DNA of 64,000 nt. It comes from Corythucha ciliata. Taxonomy: Eukaryota; Arthropoda; Insecta; Hemiptera; Tingidae. Shown here in pieces: positions 51,601-59,450 of this stretch (the stretch's first letter is position 1; every line of letters starts with the position of its first letter). The notes below the pieces were generated by a model. That model had not been told where the DNA came from, ran no database searches, and was given only the letters and a program-made list of their open reading frames with translations. The translations under genes were made by a program, and so were the position numbers. Location of the stretch: the NCBI GenBank assembly GCA_038030265.1, contig CM075941.1, positions 55,095,952 through 55,159,951 of the forward strand. Direction: 5' to 3'.

Positions 51601-54600
51601 GGGGTTCGCTATTTTTTTTTTTTTTTTTTTTTTTGTGAAATATTTTCGATTTAATTGTTTGAAGAACATATTGGAGTGGCCTAAGGGCGTTAATTAGCTT
51701 AGGGGCTTAATATGGGTATGACATTTTGGTTCTGATGCACTTGAAAACTGATATCACGCATCTTAGCTCAGTGTGTTTACACTGCTCTCGAGATTTTATT
51801 TCCGAGAAAATTATTAATTTTGTTTTCTCCTATATTGTAGGTGGTCTCAAAGAGTTCTCACGACGGCACCGCGATCTCTGCGATCACACGGCACCGTTGG
51901 CCCTCAGTCCGGCCTCGTCCCCAGATCCCGACATTGAAAATCATCCACCGTCGCGAGTTCTACCCTTTTTGTACGTCGGCAACGCTCGCGACGCCCGTGA
52001 CGTTGAACTTCTCAAACATTTGGGCGTCACTCACGTTTTAAACGTGACCCTTCACGCGACGTCGACCGCTCACCAACCGGGTGGCATATGTTACCGTCAG
52101 CTACCGGCGTCCGACTCGTGTCAACAGAATATCAAACAGTTTTTCGAGGAGGCTTTCACGTTCATCGGTAAGTCCTCACCTTCAATTTTTTGTGTTGTGT
52201 TTGACTGTGAATGAAAAAAGGTGTCCCGTATGAATGAAATTGGAACATAAACATGAAAAAAAAGGGGGATGTCCTCTCCCTGATTGTTTCACTTCCTGCG
52301 AACCCAACTTCCGCCCACTAATCTCCCTAGTTTTGTCGGTTCCACAAGGACCTCCCCCGCCCACCCTATCCAACCACCGTTTCAGACACGCGGTCTACTT
52401 CAACGCTTTCCCGTCCGCCCAATTTGCCCCGAGCGGCCGCCCTCTAATAATCCCTTAGAAAGTCAGTCCCAGAATGAGTGATTCAATGCTCTTCAGGGAC
52501 GTGATTGAAATGAGGTTGAGTCATATTATTAAAACATACAATGCGGGTCGTGTTTTTGTTTGGAGAAAAAGGGTAAGCAGCTTTTCTACTTACGCCTTAT
52601 GTCCTTTCGAAAGATCGTGAATCTTTTTTTTTTCTTTTATGACTCACTAAAAGTAAATGCGGGCCCTCACCTCCTCCACAGTACCCTCAATTACTCTTCA
52701 AGTCGCACATTCATCTAAAATAGTGCCCTTTTATTATATTATTGGGCATTACCTAAAAAGCGATGATATTAGTTGTGGGACGGGGTTTGCATGACTCATT
52801 CCGCTAATCTTACTTTGGCCTAGTGACGCCGTGGCTTCCCCTTAGCGGTGACCTCTACACAGTCGAAAAACTGCGAAAAAAAGGGTGATCGATCTCCCTA
52901 GAGGAAAAACTTCACAAGTTTGTGACGAGGTCGTTCACTCGGTGGGGGGAGGGTATTACGTCATTACCTGGCTGTATCGATCTTAGTTTTCCACGGTTTA
53001 GGTGTTGGGGGGGAAAACTCTCCTGACGAAGTTTGACGCGCTTAAAAATTGATTCCTTGACAGTGGATGAGTCAGTCTTGCAACGATTTTCCTAAAATTG
53101 ACGACCCTCCTGCTCTTATTGTTAGCTCTCGATTAAGCTCTAACAAGTGCTCTATTATTAAACTTTTCGTCTTTAGATTTCCATGAAATCTCCTGTATAT
53201 TTTTGACTCGTTGTATTTCCAAGAAAATCACTCGGAATCACCTGCTTTTTTCAGCGGAATCCAAGTATGATTTAATCCTTCGCTTTTTATTGTCTAGTCA
53301 TCAAGCACAGTCGTGCTTAGAATATGACGACATTAAAAGCCTCCGGGTGAAAGAGTGACGGGGAGGGGTTACAGGCGAGACTTGTTAGTTTAAAGGCGAG
53401 TGATTCACGGCTTCGTTGGTATCCGCTTCTTTATTGTTTCGTGTTTTTTTTTTTTATGTTCGAGTAACGAAGCGTCTTATTACTCTTTACATTGTACGTA
53501 ACTACCGCCGTTTGACGTTCTAAAGGCGTTAATTGCTCGTCGAATTGAGGTCTCGTCTTTTAACCCCCTCCCCCCACCACTGAAATGGACTTAATAACAC
53601 AATTTTGTATAGTGCGTTATTGGGGAGAATTTCCGATTTAGCGCTTTACTGCTTGATTTCAGTTCCCTCCTCCCATTGTCGCTCTCTTTTCAACTCCTAC
53701 TGTTCCTGGGTCCAGATCCAACACTTCCTAAATAAGGAATCGGACGTTGGTTTCGCCAACGTCGAGAGTTTGGTTGGTTTTTGAATCTTCACAAATTCTG
53801 GGACCATATTGGACCTCTGTAGGTGGGGGGGGGGTGCCGAGTCTTTGAAGGATGGGCAGGAGATCTCGGTCGACCGTTGCTTCATCCAATTTGCATGGCA
53901 GGCGAGGTAGGGAGCGGATTTTGTGTTGATTTTAGAGGTGGGGGCAAGTCGAGTGTTTCAGAACTTTAAAGACGGCTTTACATGCAAGCTTTGAAAAGCT
54001 GAGCTGTGGACTTCAACCAATCAAAGCGCTCCGCGCTGTGGACTCGGAGTACTTTGATTGGTTGAAGCCCACAGCTAAGCTTTTTAAAGCTTACATGTAA
54101 AGGCGGCTTAAAGGTTCAACTTTTGGCGTTTCTGTTGTGAGCTGTGACTCGACTTCTTTCATCTGGCCATTCATTCGTGTGCCAAACCGCGCACAAACGA
54201 CCGGAAAAAATCGCGTACAAAGCGCACGGCTTCCATCGGCGGTTTCGAATACACTCCCCCAGCCCCTCACCCCTGTGAGAGATGTCCCAGATCCTCCCAA
54301 TGTGTTCCACCCAAGTCGTAGGCGAATGAACGTGCAGGGAGCGGTGGCAGATAACATGGGCAGAGATTCTTCGTCGTCTCTTGTGTGGCCGCAGGGGCAT
54401 GATGGGGTCTTTCTAGCCCAGGTGATGAATTAGGCCACGTAGCCGACAGGATTTTTCTGGATGGAGGAGAGGATGGACACGTCCACAGGGGTAGTGCCCG
54501 GTGAGGTTTGGTGGACCTGACGTGTCTCGGGTGAGTGACAGGACGATTGGGGTTGCTTGGATTGAGAAGGCGCTTCACTAGAGCGTCTGCAATAAAGGCC

Positions 54601-55335
54601 TCGCCACACCGAACGCGAACTGCCGCGCGGACTGGTCCGCACGCGGAAAAACTATGGTAACGGGGTATGCCTCACCCACGTTGTCATGGTTTTCTAGCGA
54701 GCGGACCAGTCCGCGCGGCAGTTCGCGTTTGGTGTGGCGAGGCCTTAAGGCTATGCAAGATGGAATTGACAGCCAGAAGGCTGTTGTTGGTTTTCTCATT
54801 GACGCCCCTTGACCCGCCCCGTTAGTATGTCACACATGGTCGTTGGTGGCCAACCCCCGTGGAAGGATCCGCCCCTGAAAGCTCCAAAAATTGATTGTTA
54901 GTGTAAAAAAAAAAACAAAAAAAAAACGTCGTTTTTAGTTAGCCCTAAAATATGTGTTTTTACCATTTATTTATCCTACTTTTTTTTTTTTTGTTGTTTC
55001 CCTCTCTAGAAGAAACAAGGAAAAGCAACGGAGCCGTTCTCATACACTGTCAAGCGGGCATCAGTCGGTCACCAACCATCGCCATCGCCTACATCATGAG
55101 ACACAAGGGCGTCTCCATGATTGAAGCCTACAAAATGGTTAAAGCCGTACGCCCCATCATATCGCCCAATCTCAACTTTATGGGTCAACTCCTTGAATTG
55201 GAACAGTGCCTAAGAACGACGTCCGTGTCAATGGACACGTCTTCGTCAACTGCGACCAAGACTACCTCTTCTTGTTGGTCGCAAGCGACGGCGACAACGA
55301 CTGCTGAAGAAGTGACTTCATCGTGCAGCGTGTAA
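24466..55335 (+). CDS. DUSP10: DUSP10/MKP-5-like dual-specificity MAP kinase phosphatase, four coding exons
   Basis: Exons 24466-24657, 24718-25051, 51841-52167 and 55010-55335 join in phase (0, 1, 1) into 392 residues. Seen: a rhodanese-like domain (about 65-190) with IIDCRPF and the basic docking stretch [10 protein letters not shown]; an interdomain PDIEN; a phosphatase domain (about 213-353) with general acid Asp267 in [10 protein letters not shown], the P-loop [10 protein letters not shown] (Cys298, Arg304) and [13 protein letters not shown]; and a Ser/Thr-rich tail. Family knowledge: vertebrate DUSP10 dephosphorylates the Thr and Tyr of activated JNK and p38, and its rhodanese domain docks the kinase. 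Residues around IIDCRPF, PDIEN and [10 protein letters not shown] fit DUSP10 better than DUSP8/16 or DUSP1. The N-terminus before the rhodanese domain is about 64 residues, shorter than in vertebrates. An acceptor-like tattcag lies 8 bases before ATG 24466, so an upstream, possibly coding, exon is likely. AP-1 sites are abundant across the locus. The family call is near certain; the 5' end is not. Confidence 0.93.
24718..25051 (+). CDS. DUSP10: DUSP10-like coding exon 2 (rhodanese / MAPK-docking domain)
   Basis: Starts [10 protein letters not shown] after ttttcag and ends LLS plus one base before gtaaat. It holds [22 protein letters not shown], the basic cluster [10 protein letters not shown] and [10 protein letters not shown], which line up block by block with the DUSP10 rhodanese domain. 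In MKPs this domain is catalytically inactive and binds the MAP kinase through basic residues. The next exon is 26.8 kb away. Confidence 0.93.
25570..26640. other. GC-richer unidentified stretch
   Basis: Compositionally unlike its flanks, with overlapping ORFs of up to 141 codons on both strands, none recognisable. Includes a tandem duplication of about 35 bp around GTTCGTGGAAGAGAGTCTGG (26168 and 26209). May be an old retroelement remnant. Confidence 0.3.
27482..27579. promoter_or_regulatory. Two AP-1 sites early in DUSP10 intron 2
   Basis: ATGACTCAT at 27481-27489 and TTGAGTCAT at 27572-27580, 91 bp apart, in apparently unique AT-rich DNA. Confidence 0.3.
28384..29330. other. GC-richer unidentified stretch
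   Basis: Open frames on both strands, the longest on the minus strand (28380-28754, 124 codons), with no domain that I recognise. Possible retroelement fragment, by composition only. Confidence 0.25.
32752..34540. repeat. Older inverted repeat enclosing the Helentron-like copy 2
   Basis: GGCGCGTATACATGTACGAG (32752) recurs in inverse at 34514-34533. Both sides also carry CACGAGCGGTCCGTGTTGCG, at 32799 and 34414, in the same orientation. The 33.0-34.1 kb element sits between them. Confidence 0.6.
33037..34126 (+). mobile_element. Helentron/HINE-like element, copy 2 (three core units)
   Basis: Starts in the same TCGCTCCGGCAGCTGGCGG / AGTGCATTTCATT end after a 22-base A run. Core of about 2.7 tandem units of 288-293 bp (AGAATCAACT at 33208, 33501 and 33789). 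Ends in the hairpin with ATGAAATGCACTAAAA. Lacks the 5' block present in copies 1 and 3. No Rep/helicase ORF. Confidence 0.75.
34674..34905. repeat. GTGGTT array, short copy
   Basis: Irregular repeats of GTGGTTGGAGCTTTTTGTG type, with a switch to the complementary form at about 34665. Same family as the arrays in the ChaC-like intron 1; both are followed by a segment with AGCGTTTCGCGTTGT or TGCGTTTCGCGTTGT. Confidence 0.7.
37481..37877. mobile_element. Foldback element of about 400 bp
   Basis: Arms of about 180 bp beginning with a G run then TTTCAGGCGGGTTTCCTCG, very similar in inverse, with a unique centre at about 37650-37700. Flanks TTGA and TTAA do not give a clear duplication. Confidence 0.75.
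38040..38250 (+). repeat. SINE-like dispersed repeat, copy 1, with a GT microsatellite
   Basis: Shares TCAGCCCGGCTATTGAGCCG (38167), an upstream CTTCAGACC-like box and downstream CACTGCACAACGA with 44400-44560. A (GT)n tract lies within at about 38092-38121. Confidence 0.55.
42366..43936. mobile_element. hAT-type element, 1571 bp, with LINE-derived interior
   Basis: Termini CAGGGCTGCCAGGT in perfect inverse, flanked by identical 8-bp CCGCCACT (42358-42365 and 43937-43944). Several GGGGA/GGGGGA motifs lie near both ends. No hAT transposase frame is seen; the GC-rich interior resembles a LINE 5' end. Confidence 0.85.
42895..43640 (-). pseudogene. LINE-like 5' UTR and ORF1 start, frameshifted
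   Basis: Minus-strand GC-rich leader (43640 to 43395), then a start context GGACTGTTTATGG and [12 protein letters not shown]. The frame continues about 85 codons, then shifts by one to a coherent run with [16 protein letters not shown] and [12 protein letters not shown]. Looks like the beginning of a non-LTR retrotransposon, judged from layout and codon coherence; the clade is not identified. Broken, so not functional. Confidence 0.45.
44209..44240 (+). mobile_element. Solo end of the Helentron-like family
   Basis: TCGCTCCGGCAGCTGGCTG followed by AAAGTGCATTGCACT: the terminal hairpin and subterminal repeat with small changes. Nothing of the core follows. Confidence 0.65.
44400..44560 (+). 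repeat. SINE-like dispersed repeat, copy 2
   Basis: TCAGCCCGGCAATTGAGCCG (44458) and CACTGCACTACGA in the same order as in the 38-kb copy. No clean A/B boxes. Confidence 0.55.
47187..48769 (-). mobile_element. Helentron/HINE-like element, copy 3 (inverted, three core units)
   Basis: Opens with TTTTAGTGCATTTCATTTAT, has three core units about 290 bp apart (TTGATTCT at about 47537, 47831 and 48127), the 5' block of copy 1, and ends at AATGAAATGCACT and the CCGCCAGCTGCCGG hairpin before a T run. Interrupted by the MITE at 48420. Confidence 0.8.
48420..48556. mobile_element. PIF/Harbinger-type MITE, 137 bp
   Basis: Termini AGGCCCGTTCACAAGCTCTA in inverse, flanked by TTA (48417-48419 and 48557-48559). 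The homologous site in copy 1 (9519-9521 on +) has a single TAA and no insert, confirming the boundaries. Confidence 0.85.
50616..50745. mobile_element. Small MITE, GGGGGCCTGTTCT ends
   Basis: 130 bp with inverse termini GGGGGCCTGTTCTRTA and inner CCACCCGT/ACGGGTGG. Target duplication unclear. Ends resemble PIF/Harbinger. Confidence 0.6.
51161..51168 (+). promoter_or_regulatory. TATA box of a candidate internal promoter
   Basis: A canonical TATAAAAG sits 680 bases upstream of DUSP10 exon 3, between C-rich tracts, with AP-1 sites at 50350 and 51263. No strong initiator is evident at the expected spacing. Confidence 0.35.
51480..51549 (+). CDS. Candidate alternative first coding exon for a rhodanese-less DUSP10 isoform
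   Basis: ATG at 51480 opens 23 codons (MKKEAPCLV...) and one extra base up to CAG|gtcatt, a weak donor in phase 1, matching the phase-1 acceptor at 51841. A TATAAAAG lies 310 bases upstream. Splicing would give a protein of about 240 residues with the phosphatase domain but no rhodanese domain. Short upstream ATGs occur in the presumed leader. Inference only: donor strength is poor and no transcript evidence is available. Confidence 0.25.
51841..52167 (+). CDS. DUSP10: DUSP10-like coding exon 3 (linker and first half of phosphatase domain)
   Basis: Acceptor tattgtag, phase 1, restores GGLKEF exactly where DUSP10 has GGLSSF. The exon then reads [25 protein letters not shown] and [10 protein letters not shown], where Asp267 is the general acid, and ends in FEEAFTFI before gtaagt. 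Its phase-1 start is also compatible with the candidate alternative first exon at 51480-51549. Confidence 0.95.
52517..53074. promoter_or_regulatory. Cluster of four AP-1 (TGASTCA) sites in DUSP10 intron 3
   Basis: Sites at 52517, 52640, 52792 and 53068 lie within 558 bp; 52792 is the full palindrome ATGACTCAT. They are not inside any recognised transposon. AP-1 (Jun/Fos bZIP dimers) binds this motif. Confidence 0.45.
53969..54110. mobile_element. Foldback MITE, 142 bp
   Basis: Arms of about 60 bp: GGCTTTACATG, AAGCTNAGCTGTGG and TTCAACCAATCAAAG in inverse. Both ends sit in TTAA-containing sequence. A partial relative lies at 58400-58445. Confidence 0.7.
54120..54860 (-). pseudogene. Decayed LINE-like 3' end
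   Basis: The minus strand reads [14 protein letters not shown], is cut by a MITE, then continues [12 protein letters not shown], a zinc-knuckle-like [11 protein letters not shown] and, after a one-base shift, HVICHRSLH and [12 protein letters not shown]-x-C...H-x3-C pattern of this kind follows the reverse transcriptase in many non-LTR elements. Frame breaks show it is dead. Clade unknown. Confidence 0.45.
54596..54745. mobile_element. PIF/Harbinger-type MITE, 150 bp
   Basis: Termini AGGCCTCGCCACACC in inverse; arms continue through GCGAACTGCCGCGCGGAC. Flanked by TAA (54593-54595 and 54746-54748). Sits within the LINE remnant. Confidence 0.8.
55010..55335 (+). CDS. DUSP10: DUSP10-like coding exon 4 (catalytic P-loop and C-terminus)
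   Basis: Acceptor cctctctag. Contains the active-site signature [11 protein letters not shown] (Cys298 nucleophile, Arg304), [24 protein letters not shown] and LLELEQCL, then about 40 residues rich in Ser, Thr and Ala to a TAA stop at 55333. The residue after ISRS is Pro where most MKPs have Ala. The tail is not conserved with vertebrate DUSP10. Confidence 0.95.
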
Positions 55336-55948
55336 ACAAATAATGAAGAAAGAAGAAGAAAAATGAGGTATTGTACAGTTGTAATAATGGTGTGAACCCC
55401 GGGCATTATTCCCCTCCCCCCATATTTTCCACCTACCCCCAACGCCACAATTTTATAGGTCCCCACTTTTATTATTATTTTTTTAAATTTTTATTGGTGG
55501 TAATATCTGAAAAGTCTCTGAGCACAACACAAAATGACACGAGCATCAGCCCCCAACTTTTATTTTAAACCATTCACCCCCTGTAGTTGAATTCTAGTCC
55601 TATTTAGCGTTTTTTTACGAGGTACCTACTGCAACCATTTTATATTTTTCCTCAATGGGACCAATTTGTTGGCATTTTACAGAAATTTAACAAAAATTTC
55701 AGATATTACCACAAAGACTACTTACTTTTCAATTTTAAGGCAGCAAACGATCTAGTCCTATTTATTTATATTTCCTGGAATGTGAGCATATAAGCGGCTG
55801 TGCTAATCCAGACGAAAATTTTTGTTCTGTTCATATTTTTTACGTGTAAAAAACAAAAGAGTTACTAAGAGACATTTTTCTTTTAGTAGAACGTGTTTTT
55901 TTGCCTTAGTTTTTTAGTAGTCAGAGTTATAAGACAAAAAAAAGTCAA

Positions 55949-55954
55949 AATAAA
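55949..55954 (+). terminator. Candidate poly(A) signal of DUSP10
   Basis: AATAAA 614 bases past the TAA stop, the clearest hexamer on this strand before the convergent V-ATPase E gene. Confidence 0.45.
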
Positions 55955-56133
55955 GAAAACAGTGGTTTCTGAAGCAGACAGAATGATAAGTTTTTGTTCC
56001 TGAATTTTCTTGAGAATGTTGGGCGTGGCGATACCCTTAAAAAAACCACAAATTTTATGTTTCGAACCTTTTTAATTTCGTATAGGCTTTATTCCGAGAA
56101 GTTTAAGTCTCATAGACATGTTGATACTTATTA

Positions 56134-56143
56134 TTTATTTATT
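56134..56143 (-). terminator. Candidate poly(A) signals of V-ATPase E
   Basis: Two overlapping AATAAA on the minus strand about 245 bases past the TGA stop. Confidence 0.4.
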
Positions 56144-56387
56144 AGAAAAGGAAAAGCTATTGCGTTTTTTTAAAATAATTGTATTATAAATATTATGTGC
56201 CTTTGAACCATTGTATAATATTTACAAAAGAATAAGGCGATTCGGTTTTGTAAATAACAGTTTCTTCCTTTCTTCGTAAGCGCTGGTATTAAACAGTATT
56301 AATGCCACAAAAACAACAACTTAATTTCCATCATTAACGCCCGTCCCTTCTCCTTCGCTAATCTTTCCCTTTCCGCTTCCCTGTTTT

Positions 56388-59300
56388 TCAGGTATACCAA
56401 ACTCGTCGAGGATTCGCTCCGAACAGGTGGAATCGAACGACGGGCATCATACTCTCCCGAATCAGATTGACACGATAGCGAAGAGTGTTGACAATTTTAA
56501 CGTTGCCCTTCGACGAGTACATTTCAACGCCGCCGACGACCGACTCGGGTAGAAAGTGAGTCTCGTCAATGATCAGACACACGGTCGAGCCGGTTATCGC
56601 GTGGTAGTGCGACTGAACGTCGTCGACTACTTCATGGGCGAGTGGGACGTCGGATTTTCTCGTTCGAACGATTAGCTTCGGTGCTAGAATCTGAAGAAGA
56701 ACAAGAAAAAAAAAAAAAAAAAACCGCGACGTAAAAGAACCAAATACTACTAAAGTCGAGAATTGTGTTTGGGTTAGGAAGTCGAAGAGAGGAATCGCCG
56801 TTAAATACGCTGACGAAGGGCCAAATTTTATGTTTTTCCAACTTGATTAGGAGGGTGGCACGGTTTGCCGGAGACTTCAGGGTGAAGGGAACATTCACTC
56901 AGTTTTACCTTTTTTAACGGGGGCTCACGCCCCTCCAAGATGACATTTGAATTTTCAAGTCATTTCAATTTAACCTCCTTATTAGCCATTTTTCTTCATT
57001 TTAGCCGCTTTAGCGGTTTTCTACATTTCAGTCGTGAATGAGAGTTTTTCCCCAATTTTCACCGCGATAATTAGCGCTTTTTCCCCATTTTTCCGCGGAT
57101 TAGCGATTTTGGCAGCTTTCTGCAGCGACGGAGCTTTCCGAAGCCGCGAATTGGCGTTTTCTCAACTTTAACCGCGGAACATTGTGTATTGTCCACACGT
57201 CAGTGCTTCTTCTCATTTTGATCGGTTGATTAGCAATTTTTCTCGATTTTAGCTGCGAATTGGCAATTTTCTTCACTTTAGACGCAATCAGCTATTTTTC
57301 GTCATTTTAGCTGCGACTTGGCGATTTTATCCGTGAATTAGCACTTGTTATTAATTTTAAACTCCCCCCCCCCCAAATTAGTTAAGTATTTTTCTTAATT
57401 TTAGCCGTTATTTATCGGTTTTTCTGACTTGTGTACGCATAGAAAAATGACTGAAATGGCTGAAATTGAGAAAATTCTCTGATTCACGAGAATCAGCGAT
57501 TATTCTTCAAACGTGAATCACCCATTTTTCTCAATTTCATCCCCAAATTAGTGCTAGGAGGTTGGTGGAGGAATCGAGAAACCTCGAATTTGTGATTTTT
57601 CCCGATTTTGTGCACGAATATTTGCACTTTCTGAACTTTTAGCCACTTCCACTTACCCGAAGTACAGCACATTAGCGCACCTATTCAATTTTAGCCGCCT
57701 AAAGACCTACAAAAACTTGAGATCAGCGTATTTTTTCTATTTCTGGCTCAAAATTGCTTCCGGGATGCGCGAAATAGTACTTTTTGCATGACCTTTGCAT
57801 AAAGTGGTTATTTGCACTAAGGTAATCTCATTCTCTTGACGAAAGAAACACTTCTTAGTAAAGAATCTTAGCGGGGTATTTCATAACATCACGTCACAGA
57901 CTATGTCAGCTTAGTGCGAAACTCGCGGGTAAAGTGGCGCTTTCCTCACTCGCTGTGAAATACATATATGTATACGATTCTAATTATTCTGTCGTCCGCC
58001 CTTTCCCTCCTCGTTTTGCTTGACGAGCCCCTTAGGACACGGCTCCCGGGCGGTAGCCCCCCCCCCCTTAAGGCTGGCACTGAATGTAGTTCTTCATGAA
58101 AATGAGTCAAATAATAGTAATAAAACCAAATAAATAAAACTGTATCTTGATCGAGTCAGGGAGGAGATTCTGTAATTTTTTCCCGTATCGAATTTAATAT
58201 CGGGAAGTCATGCGATTTCATTAATTTTATTGTCAATCCTGACTGTCAATGATGTCAATCCTTCAAACCTTCAAACATGACCCCACACACGATCAAATCT
58301 GCTTGTCAAGCGAGGTTGGCAAACATGCTTGTCAAGCATGTTTGACCGTGTGTGGGCCGCTTTAGAGAATAGTCCCCCAGCCCCCCTATTCTGTAACTCT
58401 TAAGCCGCCTTCACATGCGGGCTTTGGTAAAGCTGAGCTGTGGCTGCAAGTTCTAGCTTTGGGCTGTGTCGGCTTTGAGCCCTTCACATTGGGGTGGTGG
58501 ACGAAGCCGCGAACTTCTCGTGCCGGCTAGCAAGCATGCGAAGGATGCTGTTTGCTGTTTCGATTCTGGTTCGCTTATTTAAAACGTATTTTTCAAACGA
58601 ATTTCATCTTGAAAATCGCACGCGAAGACACATAACTAATAACAATAATTGGTAACAGAAATTACCTCTACTACGATAGAAGGACACGATTCGATTATCG
58701 AGAAAAAATGGGCCATTCTAGATGCATCATATTCGGTACGTATATTCCACCATTCCACCTTAGAATAGCCTTTGATTTCCATTTTGGGCGAAGGGTGGAA
58801 ACCATTCAAGGCGCCACGACGTTCCAGGAGGGGGGAAGGGGCGTCCGAATTTTTTAGTGATGAGGGGCCATAGGGGAACATGGGAAAATTATGCTTAATT
58901 CAGTTCTCGATCTCCTCACCCTAAACAAAAATTTTTACAAAATAAATACCTTGACTGCGCCCTGAAGAATAAGACATTTCATGATGTCTCGATAGAAATT
59001 CTTTTGACAAATGTCTCGACGAACTCTATCCACCACCTCGTCGAAGATAGTTTCGAGCGCCTCCTGCTTGAACAGCATCATTCGCAAGCGTGACGCGTTA
59101 AAAGCCGACGCTTGGCTCCTGTCAAACCATCCGACGCTTAATATTCCTCCCCACCCCACCCATTATGAACACTATTTTTTTTTTTTTTTACAGGATAATT
59201 TGACGAAGGACCCGGTCTTCCTCTTTTTTGTAATAAGCGTTGATATCACGCCTTTCAGTTTGAACCATTTGACCGACGAAAATGTTGAACTCTTCGTCGG

Positions 59301-59450
59301 TTTTAGCGTCGATCTCTTGGGCTCGTTCGTCGCCTTCTTTTTCCATGAAGGCGATCATTTTTTTGACCTTTGAAAAAACGGCGGAAAAAAAACACACCCA
59401 GGCGTGTCGAGTAGAGCCGTACAAGCACAAACCTGTTTCGTTATGTCCAT
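56388..59450 (-). CDS. ATP6V1E: V-type proton ATPase subunit E, four coding exons
   Basis: Minus-strand exons 59450-59433 (six codons, MDITKQ), 59367-59192, 59118-58950 and 56690-56388 join in phase (0, 2, 0) into 221 residues, against about 226 usual for the family. Seen: VKKMIAFMEKEGDERAQEI and DEEFNI in the N-terminal helix, KKEEDRVLRQ, FNASRLRMML, CLILQGAVK, KLIVRTRKSDVPL, FLPESVVGGVEMY and a C-terminal LFGANPRRVW. These match the family landmarks EEIDAKAEEEFNI, LVLQG, IVRCRKQD, GGVEIY and LFGAN of animal subunit E. Subunit E pairs with G in the peripheral stalk of V1, holding the ATPase head to the membrane proton channel. The middle of the protein is divergent, but no exon is missing: the LILQG-to-IVRTRK junction is continuous across the 2.26-kb intron. 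The gene is divergent from the ChaC-like gene and convergent with DUSP10. Confidence 0.93.
56985..57720 (-). repeat. Degenerate minisatellite in V-ATPase E intron 3
   Basis: About 20 diverged units of 30-38 bp built on GCGAATTAGCGATTTT and CTCAATTTTAGCCG. Confidence 0.7.
58281..58357. repeat. Short palindrome
   Basis: CCACACACGATCAAA and TTTGACCGTGTGTGG flank inverted GCTTGTCAAGC motifs. Possibly a small MITE. Confidence 0.55.
58400..58445. mobile_element. Partial copy of the 53969 foldback
   Basis: TTAAGCCGCCTTCACATG through AAGCTGAGCTGTGG matches one arm. The other arm is not found nearby. Confidence 0.5.
58714..58783 (-). mobile_element. Fragment of the Helentron-like core
   Basis: ATTCTAGATGCATCATATTC to AGCCTTTGATTTCCATTTTG, in the orientation of copy 3. 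Neither end of the element is present. Confidence 0.7.

Larger units (their letters stand above)
25052..51840 (+). other. DUSP10 intron 2 (26.8 kb)
   Basis: Donor TCAG|gtaaat and acceptor tattgtag, phase 1. Contains the larger transposons (33-34 kb, 42-44 kb, 47-48.8 kb), several MITEs and 16 TGASTCA sites. Stretches 29400-31400, 35200-37000, 38300-42300, 44600-47100 and 49300-50600 hold AT-rich sequence, C/G runs and no coding segment that I recognise. Confidence 0.8.
52168..55009 (+). other. DUSP10 intron 3 (2.84 kb)
   Basis: Donor gtaagt, acceptor cctctctag. Holds the AP-1 cluster, a foldback at 53969-54110, a decayed LINE 3' end on the minus strand and a PIF/Harbinger-type MITE. Confidence 0.85.
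55336..56387. other. Shared 3' region between convergent DUSP10 and V-ATPase E
   Basis: AT-rich, with no coding exon visible. It must hold both 3' UTRs. Forward-strand AATAAA lies at 55949; reverse-strand signals (TTTATT on +) lie at 55468, 56088, 56134 and 56138. Depending on which are used, the transcripts end about 180 bp apart or overlap. Confidence 0.6.
56691..58949 (-). other. V-ATPase E intron 3 (2.26 kb)
   Basis: Non-coding. Holds a degenerate minisatellite (56985-57720), a short palindrome (58281-58357), a partial foldback copy (58400-58445) and a fragment of the Helentron-like core (58714-58783). Confidence 0.75.
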
